Positions 9,653 to 18,798 of a DNA stretch of 64,000 nucleotides are shown piece after piece; within the stretch, counting starts at the first letter, position 1; each line of letters starts with the position of its first letter. The stretch is from Polycyclovorans algicola TG408 (GTDB taxonomy: Bacteria; Pseudomonadota; Gammaproteobacteria; Nevskiales; Nevskiaceae). Position numbers and translations under genes: made by a program. The notes beneath the pieces were generated by a model. That model saw only the letters and a program-made list of their open reading frames with translations. It was not told the origin of the DNA and ran no database searches. The stretch is taken from positions 1,606,830-1,670,829 of the forward strand of contig NZ_JOMH01000001.1 of the NCBI RefSeq assembly GCF_000711245.1, given 5' to 3'.

Positions 9653-9658
9653 AAGGAG
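9653..9658 (+). promoter_or_regulatory. Ribosome binding site fixing the glutamate dehydrogenase start
   Basis: AAGGAG lies eight bases before ATG 9667. The frame is open from 9538, but only this ATG has such a site, so it decides the start. Confidence 0.85.
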
Positions 9659-9666
9659 ATCTCACC

Positions 9667-12600
9667 ATGGCGCAAACCACCGTGAACGCAGCATCGCGCT
9701 GGGCCGACGCGCCGAAATCGCAGCGCGACTGGTTGACCGCCTACTACCGCCAGGCGTCGACCGAAGTGCTGGGGTTGTTCGCCACGCCGCGGCTCATTGA
9801 GGCGGCGCTGGCGCACCAGAAACTGGCCGCCAAGGCGCCACCCCCACAAGGCCGCATCGAGTGGCTGAGCGGACCCGGACCGCGCGAGTACCGGCTGCTC
9901 ACCGTCTGCCCCGACCGGCCGTTTCTGGTCGACACGTTGCAACTGACGCTGCGCCGTCACGGCGCCCAGGTGATTGCCACCTTTCACCCGCAGTTGCGTC
10001 TCGACCGCAAGGGCAAGACCCTCAAGGTCAGCGACGAGGGTGCGCTGGAATCGCTGATTCAGATTCACCTGCAATGGGCACCGGCCGATGCCGCCGCCGA
10101 GAAGGCCCTGCGCGACGATGTCGCTGAGGCGCTGGCCGAGCTGCGCCACTTGGTCGACGACTTTGAGCCGATGTGCAAGGCCGCACGCGACGCCGCCACC
10201 GCGTGTCGCGCCGTCACCCAGGGTGCGCTCAGGGAAGAGGCTGCCGAGGTCGCCACCTTTCTCGACTGGCTGGTCGAGGGGCATTTCACCTTTTTTGCCG
10301 TGCAGCCGACCCGGCGGCTCGACCGCGCGGCAGGCTTCGAGCCCGACCTGCGCAACAGCCTTGGCCTTGCCGCCCCAGGTCGACGCCTGGCGCACACCGA
10401 CGATTTGATGGCCCAGCGCAGCGAGCTCGACCGCTACACCGATTCGCGCCGCTTGGTGGTGGTCACCCAGTCGACCTTGCGCGCGCGCGTGCACCACGAC
10501 GAATTGCTCGACGTGATCTCGGTCAAGCGCCTCGACGCCCAGGGCGAGATCATCGGCACGCTGCGTTTCATTGGTCTGTTCACCACGGACGTGTACATCG
10601 AGCGGCCGCGACATATACCGCTGTTGCGACAACGGGTCAGCCGGGTGCTGGCCCGGGCGGGCTATGCCGAGGGTTCGCACGGCAGCCGCACGCTGCGCGA
10701 CACATTGGCGATGCTGCCGCGCAGCGAGTTGTGGCAGTCGTCCGAGGACGAGCTGTACGCCTTGGGTACCGGCGTGATGGCGCTGCGCGACCGCCATCAA
10801 CTGCGGCTGTTCATGCGCCGTGACCGCTACGGACGCTTCTTCTCGGCGCTGCTCTACCTGCCGCGTGACCGGTACGGCCGTGTGCTGCGTGATCGGCTGA
10901 TCGACGCCCTTCAGGCCGAACTGGGCGCGACCGATATTGACCGCCGGGTGGAATTCCCACGCGGCGGTCGTCACGCGGTCATCTACGTGCGGCTGACCAC
11001 GCCGCAGGCGCCGCCGATGCCCAAAAATCTCAAGGCGTTGGAGGCACGGCTGTTGACCTTGACGCAAACCTGGGCCGAGCGGCTGATCGCCCGGCTGGGC
11101 GAGACCGCCGAGTCGGTGCAGCGTGCGCAGACCTATGCCGAGGCACTGCCGATGGCCTATCAGGAGCGCACCGACCTCGACACCGCCATCGCCGACCTTG
11201 ATGCCCTGGCGCAACTCGGTGACACCCGCTTGATGATCATGCGCCTGCCGGTCGACAAGGCGGCGGCGGAGGTCGAGCAGTGCTTCACCCATCTGCGGCT
11301 TTACAGCCACGGCCAGCCCGCGGCGCTGTCGGAGGTGCTGCCCAAGCTCGAACACTTTGGCCTGTACGTGACCGGCCAGTCACCGACCGCCGTGGCCGCA
11401 ACCACGACGCAGGACAGGGCCTGGATTCATGCCTTCGACGTGCGTCCGGTCGGTCGCTGCGCCGGATCCGCCAGCGAGCAGCAGCAGCGTATGGAAGCCG
11501 CATTTGCCGCCCTGCTGGCCGGTGAAATTGAAGACGACCCACTCAATGCGCTGGTCCTTGCCGCCGGTCTGACGGCGCGTGAGACGGTGATTGTGCGCAC
11601 CGTGGTTCGCTACCTGGTGCAGACCGGCCTGCCGTATTCGCAGGCCTTTATCGAGCAGCAGCTGGTGGCGCACCCTGACGTTGCCGGCCTGCTGGTGCGG
11701 CTGTTTCTGGCGCAGTTCGATGCCACCCGCAGCGCCGAGCAACGCCAGGCCGATGCCAACGCGCTGAGTGCCGACATCGACGCGGCGCTGGATGCCATTC
11801 CGGCGCTGGACACCGACCGAGTGCTGCGCGCCGCGCGCTCGGTGGTGCGGGCGACGCTGCGCACCAACGTGGCGCTCAACAAGCCGGTGCTGTCGATCAA
11901 GCTCGATCCGACCCAGATCAGCGAGCTGCCCAAGCCGCTGCCCATGTTCGAGATTTTCGTCTACAGCCCGCAGATGGAAGGGGTGCACCTGCGCGGCGGC
12001 AAGGTGGCGCGCGGCGGCCTGCGTTGGTCCGACCGATTGCAGGACTACCGCACCGAAGTGCTGGGGCTGGTCAAGGCGCAGCAGGTCAAGAACAGCATCA
12101 TCGTGCCGGTGGGGGCCAAGGGCGGCTTCGTGGTCAAGCAGGGGGATCGCGGTGATCGCGAGGCCTGGGCCAAGGCCGGTCGCGCCGCCTATGTGGATTT
12201 TCTGGGCGGCTTGCTCGACCTCACCGACAACCGCAAGGGCGAAAAGATCGTGCCACCGAAGGGCGTGATTTGCCGCGACGAACCCGATCCGTATCTGGTG
12301 GTGGCCGCCGACAAGGGCACTGCCAGCTTCTCTGACCTCGCCAATGAAACGGCTGCGACCTACGACTTCTGGCTGGGCGATGCGTTTGCCTCTGGCGGCA
12401 GTCAGGGCTACGACCACAAGAAGATGGGCATCACCGCGCGCGGCGCGTGGGAAAGCGTCAAGCGACACTTTCGTGAGGCCGGTCACGACATTCAGACCAC
12501 GCCGTTCACCGTGGTGGGCGTCGGCGACATGAGCGGTGACGTGTTCGGCAACGGCATGTTGCTGTCCAAGCAGATCCGGCTGATTGCCGCCTTCGACCAC

Positions 12601-14388
12601 CGCGATATTTTCATCGACCCCGATCCCGACCCGGCAGTCTCGTTCGCCGAGCGCCAGCGCTTGTTCAAGCTGGCGCGGTCGAGCTGGAACGACTACGACG
12701 CTGCGCTGATCTCCAAGGGCGGCGGCATTTATTCGCGCGCCAGCAAACAGATCGACATCAGCGCCGCCGCGCAGCGCGCGCTGGGCTGTGACACGGCGAG
12801 GCTGACGCCTTTTGAACTGATGCGGGTGATCATGAAGGCGCCGGTTGACCTGTTCTGGAACGGCGGCATCGGCACCTATGTGAAAGCGCGGCACGAGAGC
12901 CACGGTGACGTCGGCGACCGCGCCAACGACGCGGTGCGCGTCAACGGCGGCGATCTGCGCGTCAAAGTGGTGGGCGAGGGCGGCAATCTCGGGCTGACCC
13001 AGGCCGGCCGGGTGGAATTTGCGTTGGCCGGCGGGCGGGTGTTCACCGACGCCATCGACAACGCCGGTGGTGTGCACAGCTCGGACCGCGAGGTCAACAT
13101 CAAGATCCCGCTCAACCAGTTGATGCAGCAGGGCCGGCTGACCCGCAAGACGCGCGATCCGCTGCTGGTGTCGATGACCGGCGCCTTGGCCGCCGCCGTG
13201 GTGCACGACAACCTGGTGCAGTCCTCGGCGCTGAGCTTTGCCGTGGCCGAACAGGCCGAGCGCGGTGACGAGCACGTGAACCTGTTGCGGGCGTTGGAGC
13301 AGGGCGGCGACCTTGATCGCGTGGTCGACGGCCTGCCCGACGATGAAACCCTGCAGAGCCGGCGGCGTGCCGGTCAGGGCCTGACGGCGCCCGAGCTCGC
13401 CGTGGTGCTGGCGCACACCAAGATCGCGCTGTTCGATGATCTGGTGGCCAGCGATGTGCCCGATGACCCGGCCTTTACCGACGATCTGTTGGCCTACTTT
13501 CCGCCGCAGTTGGTCAAGCGCTACCGCAAGGCGCTGACCGAACATGGCCTGCGTCGCGAGATCATTGCCACGATTCTCACCAACAGCGTTTGTAACCGCA
13601 TGGGCGCGCCTTTTGCGCACCGGCTGGCAACCGAAATCGGCACAAGCCGCGCGCAGGTCGTCCACGCCTGGGCGGTGGCGACGCGGCTGGTCAATGTGAC
13701 CGATGAATGGGCCTGGCTGGACACGCCACGCGTCGGCCAGTTTGCGCTACGCCAGTCTTACCAGCGGCGCGTGACCGGCCTGCTCAAACATCTGACCCGC
13801 AGCCTGCTGATACGCCGCGAAGGGCCGCCGACGGTGCTTGCCGACGAGGTGCAGCGCCACGCGGTGTTTGCCCGGCGGCTGCGGCAGGATGACTTCGCCG
13901 CGCAGTTGCCCAGCCGCTACGCCGAAGACCACGGCGCGGCGGTCGCGGCATTACGCCACGAGGGTCATGAGAAGGCCGTCGCTGAAGCGCTGGCCAAGAC
14001 GCGGTACCTGGGCGTGCTCACCGATCTGGTCGCCATCAAGGCCTCGCGGGACGCGCCGCCTGCCAAAGTGGCGAACCGGTATTTCGAGGTCGGCAACCGT
14101 TTCGACATGCCCGGCCTGCATGCTGCGTTGACCAGCCTCAAGGTGGGTGGCCGCTGGCCGGCGCTGGCGAGGGTCGAACTGCGCGAGGACCTGTTCGCGG
14201 TTCAGCGTGACCTGACCCTGAGCGTGTTGGACGAGTCGAATCTGGACGCCTGGGAAACCCGCCACGCCGACGCCATCGCTGCCGTCGACGAGCGCCTGGC
14301 CCTGCTGCGCGGTGACGAGGCTGATCCGTTCATCCGTTTGGGCATTGCCGCAAGGGCCCTGACGCGACTGGCTGGTTCGGTCACTTGA
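9667..14388 (+). CDS. gdhB: Large NAD-dependent glutamate dehydrogenase (GDH-180 type)
   Basis: This converts glutamate and NAD+ to 2-oxoglutarate, ammonia and NADH, mainly for glutamate catabolism. At 1573 residues it has the normal size of the 180-kDa bacterial family. The long N-terminal half has regulatory ACT-like character (CPDRPFLVDTLQLTLRRHGA). The catalytic half contains VARGGLRWSDRLQDYRTEVL, the substrate-lysine region VPVGAKGGFVVK, and GVGDMSGDVFGNGMLLS preceding the Rossmann part. FWNGGIGTYVK and VVGEGGNLGLTQ are also typical. It is monocistronic, flanked by genes on the other strand. No frameshift or missing segment is visible. Confidence 0.95.
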   Translation: MAQTTVNAASRWADAPKSQRDWLTAYYRQASTEVLGLFATPRLIEAALAHQKLAAKAPPPQGRIEWLSGPGPREYRLLTVCPDRPFLVDTLQLTLRRHGAQVIATFHPQLRLDRKGKTLKVSDEGALESLIQIHLQWAPADAAAEKALRDDVAEALAELRHLVDDFEPMCKAARDAATACRAVTQGALREEAAEVATFLDWLVEGHFTFFAVQPTRRLDRAAGFEPDLRNSLGLAAPGRRLAHTDDLMAQRSELDRYTDSRRLVVVTQSTLRARVHHDELLDVISVKRLDAQGEIIGTLRFIGLFTTDVYIERPRHIPLLRQRVSRVLARAGYAEGSHGSRTLRDTLAMLPRSELWQSSEDELYALGTGVMALRDRHQLRLFMRRDRYGRFFSALLYLPRDRYGRVLRDRLIDALQAELGATDIDRRVEFPRGGRHAVIYVRLTTPQAPPMPKNLKALEARLLTLTQTWAERLIARLGETAESVQRAQTYAEALPMAYQERTDLDTAIADLDALAQLGDTRLMIMRLPVDKAAAEVEQCFTHLRLYSHGQPAALSEVLPKLEHFGLYVTGQSPTAVAATTTQDRAWIHAFDVRPVGRCAGSASEQQQRMEAAFAALLAGEIEDDPLNALVLAAGLTARETVIVRTVVRYLVQTGLPYSQAFIEQQLVAHPDVAGLLVRLFLAQFDATRSAEQRQADANALSADIDAALDAIPALDTDRVLRAARSVVRATLRTNVALNKPVLSIKLDPTQISELPKPLPMFEIFVYSPQMEGVHLRGGKVARGGLRWSDRLQDYRTEVLGLVKAQQVKNSIIVPVGAKGGFVVKQGDRGDREAWAKAGRAAYVDFLGGLLDLTDNRKGEKIVPPKGVICRDEPDPYLVVAADKGTASFSDLANETAATYDFWLGDAFASGGSQGYDHKKMGITARGAWESVKRHFREAGHDIQTTPFTVVGVGDMSGDVFGNGMLLSKQIRLIAAFDHRDIFIDPDPDPAVSFAERQRLFKLARSSWNDYDAALISKGGGIYSRASKQIDISAAAQRALGCDTARLTPFELMRVIMKAPVDLFWNGGIGTYVKARHESHGDVGDRANDAVRVNGGDLRVKVVGEGGNLGLTQAGRVEFALAGGRVFTDAIDNAGGVHSSDREVNIKIPLNQLMQQGRLTRKTRDPLLVSMTGALAAAVVHDNLVQSSALSFAVAEQAERGDEHVNLLRALEQGGDLDRVVDGLPDDETLQSRRRAGQGLTAPELAVVLAHTKIALFDDLVASDVPDDPAFTDDLLAYFPPQLVKRYRKALTEHGLRREIIATILTNSVCNRMGAPFAHRLATEIGTSRAQVVHAWAVATRLVNVTDEWAWLDTPRVGQFALRQSYQRRVTGLLKHLTRSLLIRREGPPTVLADEVQRHAVFARRLRQDDFAAQLPSRYAEDHGAAVAALRHEGHEKAVAEALAKTRYLGVLTDLVAIKASRDAPPAKVANRYFEVGNRFDMPGLHAALTSLKVGGRWPALARVELREDLFAVQRDLTLSVLDESNLDAWETRHADAIAAVDERLALLRGDEADPFIRLGIAARALTRLAGSVT

Positions 14389-14416
14389 CGTCTGCCCGAG
14401 CCGTGCGGCGTGTGGG

Positions 14417-15484
14417 TCAGCGCTGGAGCACGGTCTCGTGCACGAAGCGCAGCTTGTCGATCGCGGGCGCGGCAAGCACGAAGGGATATCCATCGGCGAG
14501 GCCCATGCTGCGGTTGAGATTGTTGAGTGCGTAGATCAGCGCCAGCCAGTCTTCAATGAGCAGATCGAAGGGCCGGCGGGTGATCGCATCGCCGCGCGGC
14601 ACGGCCATGGAGGGCTCGTCGGACCGGCTGGGGCGCAGCGAGAAGCCGCAGGCGGCGGCCGTGTCAAGCGAATCGGTCATGTGCAGGTAGTGGGCCCAAG
14701 TCTCGGCCCAGTCTTCCCACGGATGGGTGCTGGCATAGCTGGTGACGTACTGGAGGGCCCAGTCGGCGACCGGTCCCTGGTCGTAATGACGCTGCAGTGC
14801 GGCGGCGTAGTCCTGGCGCTCGTCACCGAAGCGTTGGCGAAACGCGCCCAGCCACGCCGTGTCGACCTTGAACAAGTCCCAGTAATAGTGGCCGACTTCA
14901 TGGCGAAAATGACCAAGCACCGTGCGATAAGGCTCGTGCATGGCGAGGCGTCGGCGCTCACGCTCAAGGTCGTCGGCTTCGGCGATGTTGATGGTGATCA
15001 GGCCGTCTTGATGGCCGGTAAGCACGGCACCACCGTCGGGCGTGTGACCGTCGTCACTGAGAAAGTCGAAGGCCAGCCCGGTTTGGGCGTCGTCGAGGTG
15101 GCTTCGCAGCGGCAGATTCAGCGCCACCAGGTTGTGCACCAGCCGCCGCTTGGCCACCTCGAGCTTGCGCCACGCTTCGAGGTTGCCTGGCTGCTTCAGG
15201 TTGGGCAGGACCCGGGTCAGGCGGCAAGCCGGGCAAAGCGTGTGCGGCGCGTCAACCGGCAGCGCCCAATTGCAGACGCCGGGCCCGGCGTAGTTGTCAC
15301 ACAGTCGGTAATGCCGACCGTTGCACGCCGGCGCCAGCGAACGCCAGCGACCGTCGCCCTCGGGGGCTAGCGCCGTCATGTCGCTGATGTCAGGCAGATA
15401 CGCCAGGGTGTGGCCGCAGCTCAGGCAACGGACGTTTTCGAAGAAGACGGTGTGCTGGCAATGGTCGCAATGGAAAACTTTCAT
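14417..15484 (-). CDS. Putative zinc-ribbon zinc-binding metallopeptidase
   Basis: This 355-residue cytosolic protein starts with zinc-ribbon cysteines (FHCDHCQHTVFF, then VRCLSCGHTLAYLP), further cysteines at LCDNYAGPGVCNWA, and a TLCPACRLTR pair. The middle carries HFRHEVGHYYWDLF, an HExxH-type zinc protease signature. Together these match the family usually annotated as putative zinc-binding peptidase. The start at 15484 (MKVFHCDHC) is preferred to an in-frame start at 15562, because the ribbon begins there and a GAGTTGAG sequence precedes it. Substrates are unknown. It is transcribed alone, convergent with the glutamate dehydrogenase gene. Confidence 0.85.
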   Translation of the reverse strand: MKVFHCDHCQHTVFFENVRCLSCGHTLAYLPDISDMTALAPEGDGRWRSLAPACNGRHYRLCDNYAGPGVCNWALPVDAPHTLCPACRLTRVLPNLKQPGNLEAWRKLEVAKRRLVHNLVALNLPLRSHLDDAQTGLAFDFLSDDGHTPDGGAVLTGHQDGLITINIAEADDLERERRRLAMHEPYRTVLGHFRHEVGHYYWDLFKVDTAWLGAFRQRFGDERQDYAAALQRHYDQGPVADWALQYVTSYASTHPWEDWAETWAHYLHMTDSLDTAAACGFSLRPSRSDEPSMAVPRGDAITRRPFDLLIEDWLALIYALNNLNRSMGLADGYPFVLAAPAIDKLRFVHETVLQR

Positions 15485-15671
15485 CACACTCAACTCAAGG
15501 GTGTGTAACTCGTTTACCACGCGTCGACCGGACGTGCGCTGACGGAGGGCTGAGGCGGTCAATCTGACCTGGCTATACTCGTCTCAAATTGGCGCGACGG
15601 CCTCAGGTAGCGCGTGGGGCAACCGGTCGACGCCGTTTACATAACCCTGAGTGCATGAGAGAGGAGTCTTT

Positions 15672-16142
15672 ATGTCCGTGTCTGGCGAAGCCGCAAACCT
15701 GATTCACGAGTTCTCGTTTACCTCGCAGCTGTCACCGCCGCTGGAGATCGGTCCGACACCGGTTGGTGTGCGGATGGTGTTCCCGGCCGGCCCTGGCACC
15801 GTGACGGGCGAACGCTTGCGAGGGACCTTTCTTTCCGGCGCCGACTGGCTGTTGGTGGGCAACGATGGATTTGGTCGCGTCGACGTGCGCGGGCAGATTG
15901 AAACCCACGACGGGGCGTTCATTTACATCCACTACCACGGCTTTCTGGAAATGAATGAGACCGTGGGCGGTGCCTTGCAGAGCGGCGCCGCCACGCAGTT
16001 CGCCGATGCCTACTTCCGCACCTCGCCGCGACTTGAATGCGGCGACCCCCGATACGCCTGGGTCAATCACACCCTGTTCGTCGGTGCGGGCCGGCTGCTC
16101 AAGGGCGGCACCGTCGAGTACAAGGTTTACCGCGTCAGTTAG
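15672..16142 (+). CDS. DUF3237 domain protein
   Basis: This 156-residue protein resembles DUF3237 proteins: FTSQLSPPLEIGPTPVG near the N-terminus, GADWLLVGNDGFGRVDVR in the middle, and YAWVNHTLFVGAGRL near the end. The fold is a small beta-barrel of unknown activity. The start at 15672 is preceded by GAGAGGAGT, a good ribosome binding site; an upstream in-frame GTG at 15651 lies before that site. No signal peptide is present. The gene stands alone between a divergent metallopeptidase and a convergent YgjP-like gene. A short repeat begins three bases after its stop. Confidence 0.83.
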   Translation: MSVSGEAANLIHEFSFTSQLSPPLEIGPTPVGVRMVFPAGPGTVTGERLRGTFLSGADWLLVGNDGFGRVDVRGQIETHDGAFIYIHYHGFLEMNETVGGALQSGAATQFADAYFRTSPRLECGDPRYAWVNHTLFVGAGRLLKGGTVEYKVYRVS

Positions 16143-16145
16143 GGC

Positions 16146-16165
16146 CTGTTAACAATTGGCGCATC
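16146..16165 (+). repeat. Short dispersed repeat, copy 1
   Basis: CTGTTAACAATTGGCGCATC lies just after the DUF3237 stop. It matches, at 18 of 20 positions, the reverse complement of 44503-44522, which lies just after the ferredoxin stop. It may be the end of an insertion sequence or an intergenic repeat. Confidence 0.5.
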
Positions 16166-16194
16166 GCTGCGGCCGAGTGGGTTATGGCCCTAAT

Positions 16195-16719
16195 TCAGCT
16201 GCCCGGTGCGGTTGATGCGAGGCTGCGGCTGAGCAACAACAATCGCAAGTCAAACTCGACCTGGTGGTAACTCGGCTGGATGTGGCGGCACAGTTGGTAG
16301 AACGCCTTGTTGTGCTCGCGCTCGCGCAGGTGGGCCAGCTCGTGGGCGACGACCATTTCCAGAAATGCCGGCGCGGCGGTTTTGAACAGGCCGGCGATAC
16401 GGATCTCGGCTTTGGCTTTGAGCTTGGCGCCCTGCACCCGTGAGATGGCGGTGTGCAGGCCGAGCACGTTGTGCATCACATCGAGCTTGGCCTGCCACTG
16501 AACCTTGTGCAGCGGCGGCGCGCTTTTCAGGTATTGCTGCTTCAGCGACTGCGTGTAGTCGTAGAGCGCGGCATCGGTCTGGATGTCGTGTTGCGCCGGA
16601 TATTTGTCGGCCAGATAGCGGTCAAGGCGCCCTTCCAGCACCAGCGCACGCACCTGCGCCTGGGTGTTGGCAGGGTAGTGACCGACATAGCGCCGCAACA
16701 CCGGATCGAGATCGCTCAC
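16195..16719 (-). CDS. YgjP-like M48-type metallopeptidase
   Basis: This 174-residue protein carries MVVAHELAHLREREHNKAFY, the HExxH zinc site with the downstream E/H typical of YgjP-like (DUF45) metallopeptidases. The arrangement in front (RVQGAKLKAKAEIRIAGLF) also fits. I start it at GTG 16719 because that overlaps the stop of the S4-domain gene as GTGA. An in-frame ATG at 16761 would overlap that gene by 46 bases. There is no signal peptide, so it acts in the cytoplasm. In characterised genomes such proteins often flank restriction or nucleotide-metabolism genes, but no such context is seen here. Confidence 0.82.
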   Translation of the reverse strand: MSDLDPVLRRYVGHYPANTQAQVRALVLEGRLDRYLADKYPAQHDIQTDAALYDYTQSLKQQYLKSAPPLHKVQWQAKLDVMHNVLGLHTAISRVQGAKLKAKAEIRIAGLFKTAAPAFLEMVVAHELAHLREREHNKAFYQLCRHIQPSYHQVEFDLRLLLLSRSLASTAPGS

Positions 16720-16943
16720 GAGGTGGGTGCGGCGATCACACGGATGCACATTGCTTGGCACCTGACGATTTGTCCCGCGCGAATCTTCGCGGTTTTGCGG
16801 CTTTCGGGCTGGCCGTCGACACTGACGCGGCCCTCGGCCACCAAGGCCTTGCCGGCGCCTCCGCTGTCGCAGAGACCGACGAGTTTCAGCAGTTGATTGA
16901 CCTCGACGGATTCGGCTTCAAGGGTGAACGTGACGTCAGCCAT
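16716..16943 (-). CDS. Small S4-domain RNA-binding protein
   Basis: This 75-residue protein is a stand-alone S4 domain like E. coli YbcJ: VEVNQLLKLVGLCDSGGAGK, then VAEGRVSVDGQPESRKTAKI and RAGQIV form the helix-loop-beta RNA-binding fold. It probably binds structured RNA or the ribosome. It is coupled by GTGA to the YgjP-like metallopeptidase downstream. It diverges from the methyltransferase gene at 17034 across about 90 bases that should hold both promoters. Confidence 0.85.
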   Translation of the reverse strand: MADVTFTLEAESVEVNQLLKLVGLCDSGGAGKALVAEGRVSVDGQPESRKTAKIRAGQIVRCQAMCIRVIAAPTS

Positions 16944-17033
16944 GGATTCTCGCGGGCGAATAAGCCGACAGCGTAACCCGCCCTAACGCGATGATCGATG
17001 ACCCGCCGCAGCCGCAGGTACCATCTGCGCCCC

Positions 17034-17867
17034 ATGAATGACCGTATCGGACCCCTGCTGACCCTGCCGGTGCACGCCGCGCTGCTGGCGGCGCGTGACG
17101 GCGGCGTTGAGCGCTTGCGTTGTTCGCTGGACCTGGACCGTAGTCAGACCGAGGTGACAGTGTCTGAATCGGCGTGGCAATTGCGGGGGCAGTCATTCCC
17201 CTTCATGACCGACTGTAAGGACCGCACGATCTATCACTGGGCCGATGATCGCTTCGCGGCCGTCTCGCGCTTCACCGACGGCTTGATCAAGCTGGTGCCG
17301 ACTGATTGGGGCGCGCCCACGTTTGAGATCGACGGCATCAAGATGCTGCCCACCGCGAAGGTATCGCCGTATGCCGATGCAGGGCGCAAAGTGGGGCTGA
17401 TCGCGCCGCGCGGCAAACTGGTGCTCGACACCTGCGGCGGGCTGGGCTACTTCGCTGCATGGTGTCTGGACGGCGGCGCGCGCCAGGTGATCTCGTTCGA
17501 AAAAAATGCCGACGTGATCTGGTTGCGCGGTCTCAATCCGTGGTCGCCGGTGTCGGACGACGACGCGCTGAGCCTGACGCATGCCGATGTGGTCGAACGG
17601 ATCACCAGCCTGGCTGAGCGCTCGGTTGACGCGGTGCTGCATGACCCGCCGCGCTTTGGCATTGCCGGCGAGCTGTATTCACAAGCCTTTTATGACCAGT
17701 TGGCACGGGTGCTTCGGCCGCGTGGTCGCCTGTTTCACTACACCGGCGCGCCCAACAAGCTGACCAGCCGCCGCGACGTGCCCAACGAAGTGGCCACGCG
17801 CCTGCAGCGCGCGGGCTTCACCACCGGCTTCAACGGTGATGGAGTGCTGGCGGTGCGACGGGTCTGA
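17034..17867 (+). CDS. Class I SAM-dependent methyltransferase
   Basis: A Rossmann methyltransferase of 277 residues. Motif I is VLDTCGGLGYFAAWCLDGGA, motif II has ISFEKN with the acidic ribose-binding residue, and motif IV is VLHDPPRFG, close to the DPPY/NPPY type used for nitrogen or carbon of RNA, DNA or protein substrates. Residues 1-120 form an N-terminal region rich in beta strands (FPFMTDCKDRTIYHWADDRF) that may recognise the substrate. The first plausible ATG is 17034; one at 16998 lies in a probable promoter region. The substrate is unknown. It is convergent with the thioesterase gene, nine bases away. Confidence 0.82.
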   Translation: MNDRIGPLLTLPVHAALLAARDGGVERLRCSLDLDRSQTEVTVSESAWQLRGQSFPFMTDCKDRTIYHWADDRFAAVSRFTDGLIKLVPTDWGAPTFEIDGIKMLPTAKVSPYADAGRKVGLIAPRGKLVLDTCGGLGYFAAWCLDGGARQVISFEKNADVIWLRGLNPWSPVSDDDALSLTHADVVERITSLAERSVDAVLHDPPRFGIAGELYSQAFYDQLARVLRPRGRLFHYTGAPNKLTSRRDVPNEVATRLQRAGFTTGFNGDGVLAVRRV

Positions 17868-17876
17868 GGCCGAGAC

Positions 17877-18782
17877 TTAGACTAGGACAAACTGCACGGT
17901 GGCCATGGCGATGGGCTGCTGCGGATCGTCCTGGTAGGCCGTGACCCGCAGGTTGGCGAAGCGCCGCGTGAGCGACATCACCTCGGCGCGGGCATAAGCG
18001 TCGGCGGGGGCGGACTGGCGCAGAAACTCCAGATTGAGGTTGAACAGCCGCGGCAAAGTTGATGCGCCGCTCCGGGCCATGAGCTGTGCGGCGGCGGTGA
18101 GCTGGAGCAGGCTGGCGATGCCGCCGCCGTGCAACGAGCGCATCACCGGATTGCCGATCAGGTGTGCGCCATAGCGCTGACGGCCGGTGACGCTGCCCTG
18201 GTCGAGGCCCGCCTCAAAGCCCATCAATCGCGAATAGGGCACGGCATCAAAGATGCGTTGCAGCGGGCTGGCCCCGCCGTTGACAGGTGTTGGCTGCCAG
18301 GGGACGAAAGTCGGCAAGGGCTCCTCGAGCTCGGCCAGCGGGTTGCCGCCATGCCCCTTGAACACCGCGAAGCAGCCGCTGGACACCGCCACCGGCTCGG
18401 TGACGTTGCCGTGGTGTGCCACCGCACGGGTGAAGGCGAGGTTGCCATCGATGTGCAGCACTTCGGCCTCACCGACCACGGGTTCTCCGCGCACCGCCGG
18501 GCGCACGAAGTCGAGGCGCAGATCAAGGGTTGCCGAGCGGCGAAAGTCGTGCATGCGCGTCAACACCACCGAGCCGCTGAGTGCGTCGATCAGGGTGGCG
18601 ATGGCACCGGGATGAAGGCCGCTTTCGGCACTGGCGGCCAGAGCCTCGGACCATGGCAGGTCGATGCGCATGCCGCCTTCGCTGCAGCTGACCGACCGCA
18701 TGCCGAGCTGGCAGTGAAGGGGCACCGCACGGATCAGGAAACGTTCGCGTTGCGCGGGTGTCAGCGTCAGCAGAGGGCTCAT
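17877..18782 (-). CDS. Double-hotdog acyl-CoA thioesterase family protein
   Basis: Two PaaI-like hotdog domains are joined in 301 residues. The first has ESGLHPGAIATLIDALSGSV around residues 53-72, the second RSLHGGGIASLLQLTAA around 216-232. Both place a helix after an H/G-rich turn, as in acyl-CoA thioesterases. HPGAIATLID and HGGGIASLL correspond to the substrate-binding part of each half. It follows the rlpA gene by 16 bases on the same strand, so it may be the last member of the rod-shape operon, in a place where dacA is common in other proteobacteria. The acyl substrate is unknown. Confidence 0.83.
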   Translation of the reverse strand: MSPLLTLTPAQRERFLIRAVPLHCQLGMRSVSCSEGGMRIDLPWSEALAASAESGLHPGAIATLIDALSGSVVLTRMHDFRRSATLDLRLDFVRPAVRGEPVVGEAEVLHIDGNLAFTRAVAHHGNVTEPVAVSSGCFAVFKGHGGNPLAELEEPLPTFVPWQPTPVNGGASPLQRIFDAVPYSRLMGFEAGLDQGSVTGRQRYGAHLIGNPVMRSLHGGGIASLLQLTAAAQLMARSGASTLPRLFNLNLEFLRQSAPADAYARAEVMSLTRRFANLRVTAYQDDPQQPIAMATVQFVLV

Positions 18783-18798
18783 GCCAGGCAGGTGCCGT

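Noticed and set aside
11380-13665. Very long reading frame on the minus strand inside the glutamate dehydrogenase gene
   Set aside because: It is a shadow of the GC-rich plus-strand gene, with low-complexity H/R/G-rich translation and no family resemblance. The same applies to 9583-11355.
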